The notes below the pieces were generated by a model. It worked only from the letters and a program-made list of their open reading frames with translations, was not told the origin of the DNA and made no database searches. A DNA stretch of 64,000 nucleotides from Microbacterium neungamense (lineage in GTDB: Bacteria > Actinomycetota > Actinomycetes > Actinomycetales > Microbacteriaceae), in assembly GCF_024971095.1 (NCBI RefSeq), contig NZ_CP069717.1:1426001-1490000 (forward strand). Direction: 5' to 3'. A program made the position numbers and the translations under genes. Positions 10,444 through 17,842 of the stretch are shown here, piece by piece. Position 1 is the first letter of the stretch, and every line of letters begins with the position of its first letter.

Positions 10444-11271
10444 ATGCCCGATCAGGACTCGGCCCGCACCCCGCACCGCGACAACGAGGGCACGCATCCC
10501 TGGCGGCGGTTCGTCGCGATCGGCGACTCGTTCACGGAGGGGATCGGCGACCCGGACCCGAACGTGCCGGGCGGGCACCGCGGGTGGGCCGACCGCGTCG
10601 CCGAGGTGCTGGCGCAGGACGCGGACGACTTCGCCTACGCGAATCTGGCCGTGCGCGGCAAGCTCATCGCGCAGATCGTCGCCGACCAGATCGAGCCCGC
10701 TGTCGCCCTGAGGCCGGATCTGATCTCGATCTGCGCGGGCGGCAACGACGTCATCCGCGTCGGCACGGATCCGGACGAGATCGCGCAGCAGCTGGAGGAC
10801 GCCGTCGCAAGGCTCGCCTCGACGGGGGCGGCCGTCGTCCTCTTCACCGGGATCGACACCGGCTTCACGCCGGTGTTCCGGCCGTTCCGCGGCAAAGTCG
10901 CGATCTACAACGAGAACGTGCGGGCGATCGCCGATCGTCACGACTGCATCGTGGCCGACCAGTGGGCGCTGAAGGTGGTGCAGGACCCGCGGTTCTTCGC
11001 CGACGACCGGCTCCACTACAACGCGCTCGGGCATCACGAGGTGGCGCGGATGGTGCTGCGGGCACTGAACGTCCCGAACGAGCTGCAGGCCATGCAGCCC
11101 GACCCGGTACCGGTGAAGACCTGGCGCCAGGCTCGTGCGGAGGACATCAGCTGGGCTCGGGAGCACCTGGTGCCGTGGGTGCTGCGACGGCTGCGCCACC
11201 AGTCCTCGGGGGACAACGTCACGCCGAAGCGGCCGGATGCCGCGCCGGTCGCGTTCCTGGACGCGGAGTAG
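10444..11271 (+). CDS. SGNH/GDSL-type hydrolase
   Basis: A 275-residue serine esterase/lipase-like enzyme without signal peptide, hence cytoplasmic. Block I AIGDSFTEG (Ser29), block III GGNDVIR and block V DDRLHYNALGHHEVA (Asp and His) complete the catalytic set. A 60-residue basic tail follows. The start is ATG 10444 with gaaggag 7 nt upstream. A TAGGCT -10 near 10386 gives a normal leader. Natural substrate unknown. It converges with the methyltransferase gene; 48 bp lie between the stops. Confidence 0.85.
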   Translation: MPDQDSARTPHRDNEGTHPWRRFVAIGDSFTEGIGDPDPNVPGGHRGWADRVAEVLAQDADDFAYANLAVRGKLIAQIVADQIEPAVALRPDLISICAGGNDVIRVGTDPDEIAQQLEDAVARLASTGAAVVLFTGIDTGFTPVFRPFRGKVAIYNENVRAIADRHDCIVADQWALKVVQDPRFFADDRLHYNALGHHEVARMVLRALNVPNELQAMQPDPVPVKTWRQARAEDISWAREHLVPWVLRRLRHQSSGDNVTPKRPDAAPVAFLDAE

Positions 11272-11319
11272 CCTTCGCGGCCCCTGCCGGTGCGCGTGGT
11301 CGCGCGGGGGCGGGTGGGG

Positions 11320-12120
11320 TCAGTGGGTCAGGGCCCAGAGGGCGACGGCGGCCGCGGATGCCACGTTGAGGGAGTCCACCCCGCCGGTCATCGGGATCGT
11401 CACGATCCGGTCCGCCGCGTCCAGCGCGGCGGGTGACAGCCCGTCCCCTTCCGTGCCGAGCATCAGGGCGACGCGTGCCGGTCGCGCGGCGGCGTAGGCG
11501 TCGAGCGGGACGGCGTCCTCCCGGAGGGCGAGGGCGGCGAGCTCGAAGCCGAGCCGGCGCATCTCGTCGGCGGCATCCGGCCAGTCGCCGATCCGCGTCC
11601 ACGGCACCTGGAACACGGTGCCCATGCTCACGCGGACGCTGCGCCGGTACAGCGGGTCGCCGCACCGCGGGGACACCAGCACGGCGTCGGCACCGAGGCC
11701 GGCCGCGGCGCGGAAGGCGGCGCCGACGTTGGTGTGGTCGACGATGTCCTCGAGCACGACGACGAGCCGGGCATCGCGCACGACGTCGGCGACGGTCGGA
11801 AGGGCGGGCCGGTGCATGGCCGCCAGCGCGCCGCGGTGCACCGCGAAGCCGGTGACCTGCTCGGCGACCGTGTCCGGGACGACGAGGACGGGGATGTCGA
11901 GGGCGCCGACGAGGCTCGTGACCTGTCCGAGCCACTTCTCCTGGATGAGGACGGAGCGCGGGACGTGCCCGGCGCTGAGCGCGCGCTCGATCACCTTCAT
12001 GGACTCCGCGATGTAGAGGCCTCCGGCCGGCTCGTGCACGCGGCGCAGCGCCATGTCGGTCAGAGCGCGGTAGTCGTCGAGACGGGGATCGCCCGGATCG
12101 GTGAGGCGCACGACATGCAT
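11320..12120 (-). CDS. TrmH/SpoU-family RNA 2'-O-methyltransferase
   Basis: A 266-residue SAM-dependent methyltransferase acting on rRNA or tRNA ribose. It has an N-terminal substrate-binding domain of the SpoU_sub_bind kind, then the knotted catalytic domain: motif 1 DHTNVGAAFRAAAGLGADAV, motif 2 MLGTEGDGLS and motif 3 IPMTGGVDSLNVASAAAV. Start ATG 12120; CAGAGT ends 6 nt before it, a possible weak leaderless -10. Which nucleotide is methylated cannot be read from sequence. Confidence 0.88.
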   Translation of the reverse strand: MHVVRLTDPGDPRLDDYRALTDMALRRVHEPAGGLYIAESMKVIERALSAGHVPRSVLIQEKWLGQVTSLVGALDIPVLVVPDTVAEQVTGFAVHRGALAAMHRPALPTVADVVRDARLVVVLEDIVDHTNVGAAFRAAAGLGADAVLVSPRCGDPLYRRSVRVSMGTVFQVPWTRIGDWPDAADEMRRLGFELAALALREDAVPLDAYAAARPARVALMLGTEGDGLSPAALDAADRIVTIPMTGGVDSLNVASAAAVALWALTH

Positions 12121-12130
12121 GCGTCCACTC

Positions 12131-12186
12131 TGTCAGCGATGTCGGTGTCAGGCGATGTCAGCGACGTCGGTGTCAGGCGATGTCAG
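12131..12186. repeat. 25-bp tandem repeat upstream of the methyltransferase gene
   Basis: tgtcagcgaYgtcggtgtcaggcga occurs twice in tandem (12131-12155, 12156-12180; one mismatch) with the start of a third copy running into the stop end of the HNH gene. It occupies the whole intergenic space. Confidence 0.8.
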
Positions 12187-13667
12187 AAGGGGGCGAGCGC
12201 TGTTTGCCGTTGCTCGAGCGGACCCCAGAGATCAGGCGTGCGAGAGACGCCCCCGGGAGCGTCCGGCGGGGTGAAGGTGACGGTGTTCTGGGGTGGCGGC
12301 TGGTCGATGTAGATGCGGCCGGTGGGGCTGGTCCATTCCATCAGTCCGCCGGGCAGCTGCCGCACATGCCAGGGCGCGCAGTGTTTGAGCACGTGGTGCC
12401 GTCGGCAGAAGTCGCCGAGATTGTCGGCGCGAGTGGCCCCGCCGAGGGCGGCGTCCTGATGATGGTCCAGGTCGCACAGGCGCGCCGGGTAGCCGCAGGC
12501 GACGAACCGGCAGCGCTGATCGCGGGCCTTCAGATGCCGTTTCAGGTCTGCGCCGGGCCGGTACCGATCCACCGCGAGCATCGCCCCGGTGAACGGGTCG
12601 GTGAGCACCCGGTCCCACCCGGAGGCCGCGCCGGCGAGCATCCGCGCGGTACGCAGATCGATCGGCGAGCGGCCGTTCAGCATCGCCGGCGGCAATCGGC
12701 CCCCGGTCCACACGCTCGACCCGACGCCCGCCGACACCGGTGCGCGGCCCGTGCCGGCGAGGAAGGCGCCGGCAGCCGCTCGGACGGCCGTGAGGTCGCA
12801 GCCCATCAGCGTCATCGCGGGGACGGTGATCTCCACCTGCGCGGTGATGCCTGCAAGCAATCCCTCCGGGGTGTCGTGCCCGGCCGGGGTGCCGGTGAGC
12901 ACGAGATCGGCGAGCAGATCCGCCCGCAACTGCCCCAGCGTCCGGTCATCGGAGGCGCGCAGCTCCCGCTCCGGATCCTCCCCAGCGGCGCGGGCGAGGT
13001 CGCGGGCGGCGCGGGCGTTCTCCGCCTTGACGGTCTGCGCCATGCGGGTGAGCCGGTCGAACATGCCGTGCACGAGCGCCGCCGGGCCGGACATCCCCAG
13101 TTCGGCGCACCCGTCCGCACCGTCCTTGACCCACACGCCCCGCCGCGCCCGCTGCTCCCGATGCCGCTCCTCGATCGACCGCGGCTGGAACCGCTCGGCC
13201 AGGCGCGCTGCGATCTTGCGCAGCCGGTTCGGCGACTCGTGCTCCGCGACCTCCAACGCCAGCGCGGCGAACGCCGCCCGATCGCTCGCCTCCGTCAGCC
13301 CCGACCCGGCATCGGCGATCACCCGTGCGTGCCCGGCGTTGATCCGCCCCTCCCCCTGCGCTTCCCACACCGACGGGAACAGGGTCACCAGCGCCGAGGC
13401 ATCCGACATCCGCCGCTGCACGGTCCGGTCGCTGACCCGCAGCAGCGCGCCCAGCTCCGCCGTCAGCGACCGGATCGACATGTCCCCGCCATCGGGGTGC
13501 TCCGCCTCCGCCGCGATCTCGACCGCGAGCTGCGCGCCCACCGCGAGGAACCCGTCGCGCATCGCCTGCAGGCGGGTCAGCACCCCCTCGATCTCGCCGA
13601 CCGAGCACACCAGCCGCTCCAGCGCCGCGGCCTTGTCGGCACTCACATCCAGCAGCTCTTTGTTCAT
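12183..13667 (-). CDS. DUF222 domain HNH endonuclease
   Basis: A 494-residue member of the 13E12/REP13E12-like family, very common in multiple copies in Actinobacteria. The DUF222 domain covers most of the protein (SADKAAALERLV to ADLLADLVLTG). The C-terminal HNH motif is CRFVACGYPARLCDLDHHQD...DNLGDFCRRHHVLKH. The start is ATG 13667 with ggag 4 nt before it; TAGTGG nearby could be a -10. Function is unproven; nuclease activity is inferred from the HNH ligands. A decayed relative is present at 35.7-36.7 kb. Confidence 0.87.
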   Translation of the reverse strand: MNKELLDVSADKAAALERLVCSVGEIEGVLTRLQAMRDGFLAVGAQLAVEIAAEAEHPDGGDMSIRSLTAELGALLRVSDRTVQRRMSDASALVTLFPSVWEAQGEGRINAGHARVIADAGSGLTEASDRAAFAALALEVAEHESPNRLRKIAARLAERFQPRSIEERHREQRARRGVWVKDGADGCAELGMSGPAALVHGMFDRLTRMAQTVKAENARAARDLARAAGEDPERELRASDDRTLGQLRADLLADLVLTGTPAGHDTPEGLLAGITAQVEITVPAMTLMGCDLTAVRAAAGAFLAGTGRAPVSAGVGSSVWTGGRLPPAMLNGRSPIDLRTARMLAGAASGWDRVLTDPFTGAMLAVDRYRPGADLKRHLKARDQRCRFVACGYPARLCDLDHHQDAALGGATRADNLGDFCRRHHVLKHCAPWHVRQLPGGLMEWTSPTGRIYIDQPPPQNTVTFTPPDAPGGVSRTPDLWGPLEQRQTALAPF

Positions 13668-13826
13668 ATCTCCACTACACCACGGGCCACCGACATTGGT
13701 ACTTACGTTCGAGATCGGCACGATGGGCGCGGCCATGACGGAATCGACGATGGTCGGCAGCCCCGCGGCCGCGGCGGAACGGGGCGCCACATCCCGGCTC
13801 CCGGCCCGCACCCGCTCCTGCCGACC

Positions 13827-13832
13827 TAGACT
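13827..13832 (+). promoter_or_regulatory. leaderless -10 of the sirtuin gene
   Basis: TAGACT, 7 nt before GTG 13840, with no Shine-Dalgarno between. This decides the start of the gene below. Confidence 0.65.
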
Positions 13833-13839
13833 CGGGCAG

Positions 13840-14706
13840 GTGCGGACGAGCGAGCAGCAGCAGGCGCCGGAGGACCTGGTCGCGCAGGCGGCCGATGTCC
13901 TCCGCGGTCGCAGGATCGCCGTGCTCACGGGCGCCGGCATCTCCACCGACTCCGGCATCCCCGCCTACCGCGGCGCCGGGGCGCGGACGCGCGGGACCCC
14001 GATGACGATCCAGACGTACCTGGCCGACGAGTCCGCCCGCCGCCGCTATTGGGTGGGCGGGCACCTCGGCTGGCGGGCGTTCACCTCCACGGAGCCCAAC
14101 GGCGGCCATCTGGCGCTCGCCGCGATGGAACGCGCCGGCGCGGTCACCGGGGTCGTCACCCAGAACGTGGACGGGCTGCACCTGCGCGCCGGGAGCACCC
14201 GCGTCGTGGAGATCCACGGAACGATGCGGAGGGTCCTCTGCCTGGACTGCGGTCAGGTTTTCGACCGTCGCGACGTCGCCGCCCGCCTGGAGGAGCTCAA
14301 CCCGTGGATCACCGTCCCGGAGAGCATCGTCCTCAATCCGGACGGCGACGTCTCCCCCGAGAGCACGGCGGGGTTCGTGATCCCGCCGTGCACGGTGTGC
14401 GGCGGGATGCTGAAACCGGACGTGGTGTTCTTCGGCGAGTACGTCCCGGCCGACCGCTTCCGCGCCACCGAATCGCTGCTGCGCGGCTCCGACGCGCTGC
14501 TCGTGGCCGGCACCTCGCTCGCGGTGAACTCCGGCGTGCGCGTGATCGAGCGGGCGCGCCGGCGCGGCATCCCCCTGGTCATCGTGAATCGCGAGCCGAC
14601 GCGGGCGGATGCCTGGGCGGACGTCGTCGTGCCGGGCGGCACCACCGAGGTGCTCGGCGGCCTGGCCCGGATGCTCGGCGCGGGGGCTCTCAGGCCGCTC
14701 ACGTAG
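13840..14706 (+). CDS. Sir2 family NAD-dependent protein deacylase
   Basis: A 288-residue sirtuin removing acyl groups from lysine with NAD+. NAD-binding GAGISTDSGIPAYRG (31-45), TQNVDGLHLRAGS, catalytic His in EIHGTMRR, and two zinc-binding pairs (CLDCG and CTVCGG) are all present, followed by FFGEYVP and GTSLAVNSG. GTG 13840 is chosen because a TAGACT box lies 7 nt upstream; the frame is open further 5' but without a start signal. Its TAG stop (14704-14706) is also the first half of the -10 box for the next gene. Confidence 0.88.
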   Translation: MRTSEQQQAPEDLVAQAADVLRGRRIAVLTGAGISTDSGIPAYRGAGARTRGTPMTIQTYLADESARRRYWVGGHLGWRAFTSTEPNGGHLALAAMERAGAVTGVVTQNVDGLHLRAGSTRVVEIHGTMRRVLCLDCGQVFDRRDVAARLEELNPWITVPESIVLNPDGDVSPESTAGFVIPPCTVCGGMLKPDVVFFGEYVPADRFRATESLLRGSDALLVAGTSLAVNSGVRVIERARRRGIPLVIVNREPTRADAWADVVVPGGTTEVLGGLARMLGAGALRPLT

Positions 14707-14709
14707 TCT
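14704..14709 (+). promoter_or_regulatory. leaderless -10 sharing the sirtuin stop codon
   Basis: TAGTCT begins with the TAG stop of the sirtuin gene and ends 6 nt before GTG 14716. Confidence 0.6.
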
Positions 14710-14715
14710 CGAGGG

Positions 14716-15354
14716 GTGACCCTTCTCACCCTCGTCCGCCACGGTCAGACCGACTGGAACCTCGCGCGCCGCATCCAGGGCTCGACCGACATCCCGCTGA
14801 ACGACACCGGGCGTGCCGATGCGCACGCCGCCGCGGCAGTGCTCGCAGAGCTGCGGCCGGACGCCATCTACGCCAGCCCGCTGATGCGCGCGCGGGAGAC
14901 CGCGCAGATCATCGCAGGCGCGCTGGGGCTGCCCGAACCCGGGGTGACCCGGGGGCTGCGGGAGCGCGAGTTCGGCGACGGCGAGGGGATGCTGGTCGCC
15001 GACTACCTCGCCCGGTACGGCGACTGGCACGCCGAGGTTCCCGGTGCGGAGACGATGGCACAGGTGCGCGACCGCGCCCTGGACTCGCTCGAGCGCATCG
15101 TGCGCGCATCACGTCGGCGTTCCGCACCCCGGGCCGAGTCCATCGTCGTGGTGAGCCACGGCGGCGTCATTCGCGCCCTCCTCCAGCACGTGTCGGGCGG
15201 AACGCTGCCCCGAGAGGGCGACGTGCTGCGCAACGGCTCGGTGCACCGCTTCCTCGCGGAGCGCGGAACGCTGCGCCTGCTCGACGATGTGCCGGTGCAG
15301 GCCGTCGCCGCGGCGGACACCGCCGTCGTCACGGCGGAGACCGTCGAAGCCTGA
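14716..15354 (+). CDS. histidine phosphatase family protein (phosphoglycerate-mutase-like)
   Basis: A 212-residue cytoplasmic phosphatase. LVRHGQTDWN (phospho-accepting His9), SPLMRARETAQ (Arg pair), REREFGDGEG (acid) and VVSHGGVIRALL (second His) are the complete active site. Residues 180-212 are an Ala/Val-rich tail without motif. Start GTG 14716. Substrate unknown; close relatives include cofactor-dependent mutases and broad sugar-phosphate phosphatases. It converges with the catabolic operon. Confidence 0.85.
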   Translation: MTLLTLVRHGQTDWNLARRIQGSTDIPLNDTGRADAHAAAAVLAELRPDAIYASPLMRARETAQIIAGALGLPEPGVTRGLREREFGDGEGMLVADYLARYGDWHAEVPGAETMAQVRDRALDSLERIVRASRRRSAPRAESIVVVSHGGVIRALLQHVSGGTLPREGDVLRNGSVHRFLAERGTLRLLDDVPVQAVAAADTAVVTAETVEA

Positions 15355-15397
15355 CGCGCGCAGGGCGACCCGGAGGTGAGAGGCGGCACGAACCGGC

Positions 15398-16201
15398 TCA
15401 CGCGCGGGCCAGCAGCGATCGAGCGTGCCGCAGCACCGGCTCGTCGATCATGCGGCCCTGGAAGCGGAACACGCCCCGCTCCCCCTCGGCGGCGGCGAGC
15501 ACGGCGCGCGCCCACGCCAGCGTGTCCTCGTCGGGCCGGTAGGCGGCGCGGATGATCGGCACCTGCCGCGGGTGGATGCACGCGGTCGCCCGGAAGCCGG
15601 ATGCCACCGCATCCGCCGCCTCGGCGGCCAGCCCGTCCTCGTCGTCGATGTCCAGGTGCACGGCGTCGATGGCGGCCTTGCCGTGAGCCCCGGCGGCGAG
15701 CAGCACCTGGGCGCGGGCGACACGCGCCACGTCGCGGTAGCGTCCGTCCGCGAAGCGACTGGCGGTGCCGCCGAGAGAGGCGACCAGGTCCTCCGCGCCC
15801 CACATCAGCCCGGCGACCCGCGGATGCGCGGCGATGGTATCGGCCGCTCGCACTCCTCGAGCGGTCTCGCACAGCGCGAGCACGCGATAGTCCTCCCCGA
15901 AGACGTCGAGCGCCCCGGCATCCTCCGTCTTCGCGGTCATCACCGTCCGGAACGGGGTGCGTGCGACCGCCGCGAGGTCGGCGTCGAAATCCGCCGAGCC
16001 GGCCGGGTTCACCCGCACGATCACGCGGGTCGGGTCCAGGTCGGCCGCGACGATGCTCTCGCGGGCGCTCGCCTTCGCGCCGGGCAGCACCGCATCCTCC
16101 AGATCGAGGATGACGGCATCCGCCTTCGCCAGCGCTCCGGCGAAGCGCTCCGGACGGTCGGCGGGGCAGAACAGCAGCGCGGGACCGAGATCGAAGGACA
16201 T
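15398..16201 (-). CDS. HpcH/HpaI-CitE family CoA ester lyase
   Basis: A 267-residue TIM-barrel lyase cleaving beta-hydroxyacyl-CoA. AVILDLEDAVLPGAK carries the metal-binding acids; RVNP, ALCETARGV and MWGAEDLVASLGG are family motifs. It is last gene of the minus-strand catabolic run, starting with no gap after the MaoC stop (TGA-ATG). Known: the syntenic M. tuberculosis homologue Rv2498c acts on citramalyl-CoA and 3-hydroxy-3-methylglutaryl-CoA. Here I infer the HMG-CoA lyase step of leucine breakdown (to acetyl-CoA and acetoacetate) and possibly itaconate disposal. Confidence 0.8.
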   Translation of the reverse strand: MSFDLGPALLFCPADRPERFAGALAKADAVILDLEDAVLPGAKASARESIVAADLDPTRVIVRVNPAGSADFDADLAAVARTPFRTVMTAKTEDAGALDVFGEDYRVLALCETARGVRAADTIAAHPRVAGLMWGAEDLVASLGGTASRFADGRYRDVARVARAQVLLAAGAHGKAAIDAVHLDIDDEDGLAAEAADAVASGFRATACIHPRQVPIIRAAYRPDEDTLAWARAVLAAAEGERGVFRFQGRMIDEPVLRHARSLLARA

Positions 16202-16678
16202 TCATTCCCCTTCCGGCATGCAGCGCACGAGGACGGTCCGGGTCGCGGTGGCGACCACCGTGCCGTCCTGATTGCGCCCGGTGTGCGCGATCGTGCAGAT
16301 CCCCTGCCCCGGGCGTGAGGACGACAGCCGCTTCTCGGTGATGACGCTCTCGGTGTACAGCGTGTCGCCGGGGAACAGCGGATGCGGGAACGCGATGTCC
16401 CCCAGCCCCAGCTGCGCGACCAGGGTGCCCTGCGTCAGCTGCGCCACCGACGAGCCCACCATCGTCGACAGCGTCCACATCGAGTTCATCAGGCGCTGCC
16501 CGAACGGCTGCTGCGTCTCGGCGAACGCGGCGTCCAGGTGCAGCGCCTGCGTGTTCATCGTGAGCGTGGTGAACAGCACGTTGTCGGCTTCGGTCGCGGT
16601 GCGGCCCGGCCGGTGCAGGTACCGGGCGCCGACCTCGAACTCCTCGTAGTACAGCCCGCGCTGGACGATGTCGGTCAT
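16202..16678 (-). CDS. MaoC family (R)-specific enoyl-CoA hydratase
   Basis: A 158-residue hot-dog-fold hydratase. GRTATEADNVLFTTLTMNTQ, the position of the D-x(4)-H hydratase dyad in MaoC proteins, is present in modified form (HLDAAF follows), along with FPGDTLYTESVITEKR. By context it hydrates 3-methylglutaconyl-CoA or itaconyl-CoA, feeding the CoA lyase next door. It has its own leaderless promoter overlapping the acyl-CoA dehydrogenase stop, besides read-through from upstream. Confidence 0.78.
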   Translation of the reverse strand: MTDIVQRGLYYEEFEVGARYLHRPGRTATEADNVLFTTLTMNTQALHLDAAFAETQQPFGQRLMNSMWTLSTMVGSSVAQLTQGTLVAQLGLGDIAFPHPLFPGDTLYTESVITEKRLSSSRPGQGICTIAHTGRNQDGTVVATATRTVLVRCMPEGE

Positions 16679-16684
16679 GGCGCC

Positions 16685-16690
16685 ACGCTA
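16685..16690 (-). promoter_or_regulatory. internal leaderless -10 for the MaoC gene
   Basis: TAGCGT on the minus strand; its TAG is the acyl-CoA dehydrogenase stop (16690-16688). It ends 6 nt before ATG 16678. Confidence 0.55.
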
Positions 16691-17842
16691 CCCCGCGAGT
16701 CCCAGCGCCCGCGCGATCACGAGCAGCTGCACCTCGGTGGTGCCCTCGCCGATCTCGAGGATCTTCGAGTCGCGGTAGTGTCGCGCCACCGGATACTCGT
16801 TCATGAAGCCGTTGCCGCCGAAGATCTGCGTGGCGTCGCGGGCGTTGTCCATCGCCGCCTCGCCGGAGACGAGCTTCGCGATCGCCGCCGCCTCGGCGAA
16901 CGGTCTGCCGGCGTCCCGCAGCCGGGCCGCATGGTGCCAGGCCAGCCGCGCGGTGTGCACGCGCGCCCGCATCCGGGCCAGCGTGAACTGCGCGTTCTGC
17001 CGGGTGCTCAGCGCCGCCCCGAACACGGTCCGCTTCTGCGCGTAGTCGACCGCGGCCTCCAGGCATCCCTCCGCCGCTCCGGTCGCGAGAGCGGCGATCG
17101 CGATGCGGCCCTCGTCGAGGATGCTGAGGAAGTTGCGGAAGCCGGCGCCGCGCTCCCCGAGCAGGTTGCCGGCGGGAACCCGCGCGCCCTGCAGGGTGAG
17201 CGGATGCGTGTCGGATGCCCGCCAGCCGACCTTGTCGTATCCGGGTTCGACGGTGAAACCGGGCGTGCCGTTCGGCACGATGATCGTGGAGATCTCCTTG
17301 CGCCCGTCGGGGGTCTGATCCGTGACGGCGGTGACCGTGACGAAGCGCGTGATCGGCGTCCCGGAGTTCGTGATGAACTGCTTGCTGCCGTCGATCACCC
17401 ACTCGTCGCCTTCCAGGCGGGCCGTGGTGCGGGTGGCTCCGGCGTCGCTGCCGGCCTCGGGCTCGGTGAGGCCGAAGCCGGCCAGCGCCTCGCCGGCGAG
17501 CAGCGCCGGGAGGTGCTCCTGCTTCTGCTGCTCCGATCCGAACCGGTACACCGGCATCGCCCCGAGGCTGACCGCCGCCTCCAGCGTGATCGCGATGGAC
17601 TGGTCGACCCGGGCGAGCGCCTCGATCGCGATGCCGAGGGCGAGGTAGTCGCCGCCCTGTCCGCCGTACTCCTCGGAGAACGGCAGGCCGAACAGGCCCA
17701 GCTCCCCCATCTGCCGCACCACCTCCATGTTCAGGGCGTGGCTGCGGTCCGCCTCGTACGCCTGGGGGGCGACCACCTGTTCGGCGAAGTCGCGCACCAT
17801 CGCCGCGAGCTCGCGCTCCTCGTCGTTGAGGTCCTCGGTCAT
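16688..17842 (-). CDS. acyl-CoA dehydrogenase (isovaleryl-CoA-type by context)
   Basis: A 384-residue FAD enzyme introducing the alpha-beta double bond in acyl-CoA. N-terminal helical domain, then FGLTEPEAGSDAGATRTTA and KQFITNSG (flavin and substrate loops), the middle beta domain, and the C-terminal helices with RTVFGAALSTRQ and QIFGGNGFMNEYPVARHYRD. The IGEGTTEVQ motif carries a Glu at the usual MCAD catalytic position; classical isovaleryl-CoA dehydrogenases have it elsewhere, so a short or branched acyl substrate cannot be settled. It overlaps the carboxylase alpha gene by 4 bp (ATGA), so the two are translationally coupled. Confidence 0.87.
   Translation of the reverse strand: MTEDLNDEERELAAMVRDFAEQVVAPQAYEADRSHALNMEVVRQMGELGLFGLPFSEEYGGQGGDYLALGIAIEALARVDQSIAITLEAAVSLGAMPVYRFGSEQQKQEHLPALLAGEALAGFGLTEPEAGSDAGATRTTARLEGDEWVIDGSKQFITNSGTPITRFVTVTAVTDQTPDGRKEISTIIVPNGTPGFTVEPGYDKVGWRASDTHPLTLQGARVPAGNLLGERGAGFRNFLSILDEGRIAIAALATGAAEGCLEAAVDYAQKRTVFGAALSTRQNAQFTLARMRARVHTARLAWHHAARLRDAGRPFAEAAAIAKLVSGEAAMDNARDATQIFGGNGFMNEYPVARHYRDSKILEIGEGTTEVQLLVIARALGLAG

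Noticed and set aside
12131..12186. Short repeats as a minimal CRISPR array
   Set aside because: Copies are contiguous with no spacers and there are no cas genes in the window. The same applies to the repeats at 35627-35707.
15003..17402. 799-codon minus-strand frame over the MaoC and lyase genes
   Set aside because: Arg-rich high-GC shadow; the true frames have complete enzyme motifs, couplings and starts.
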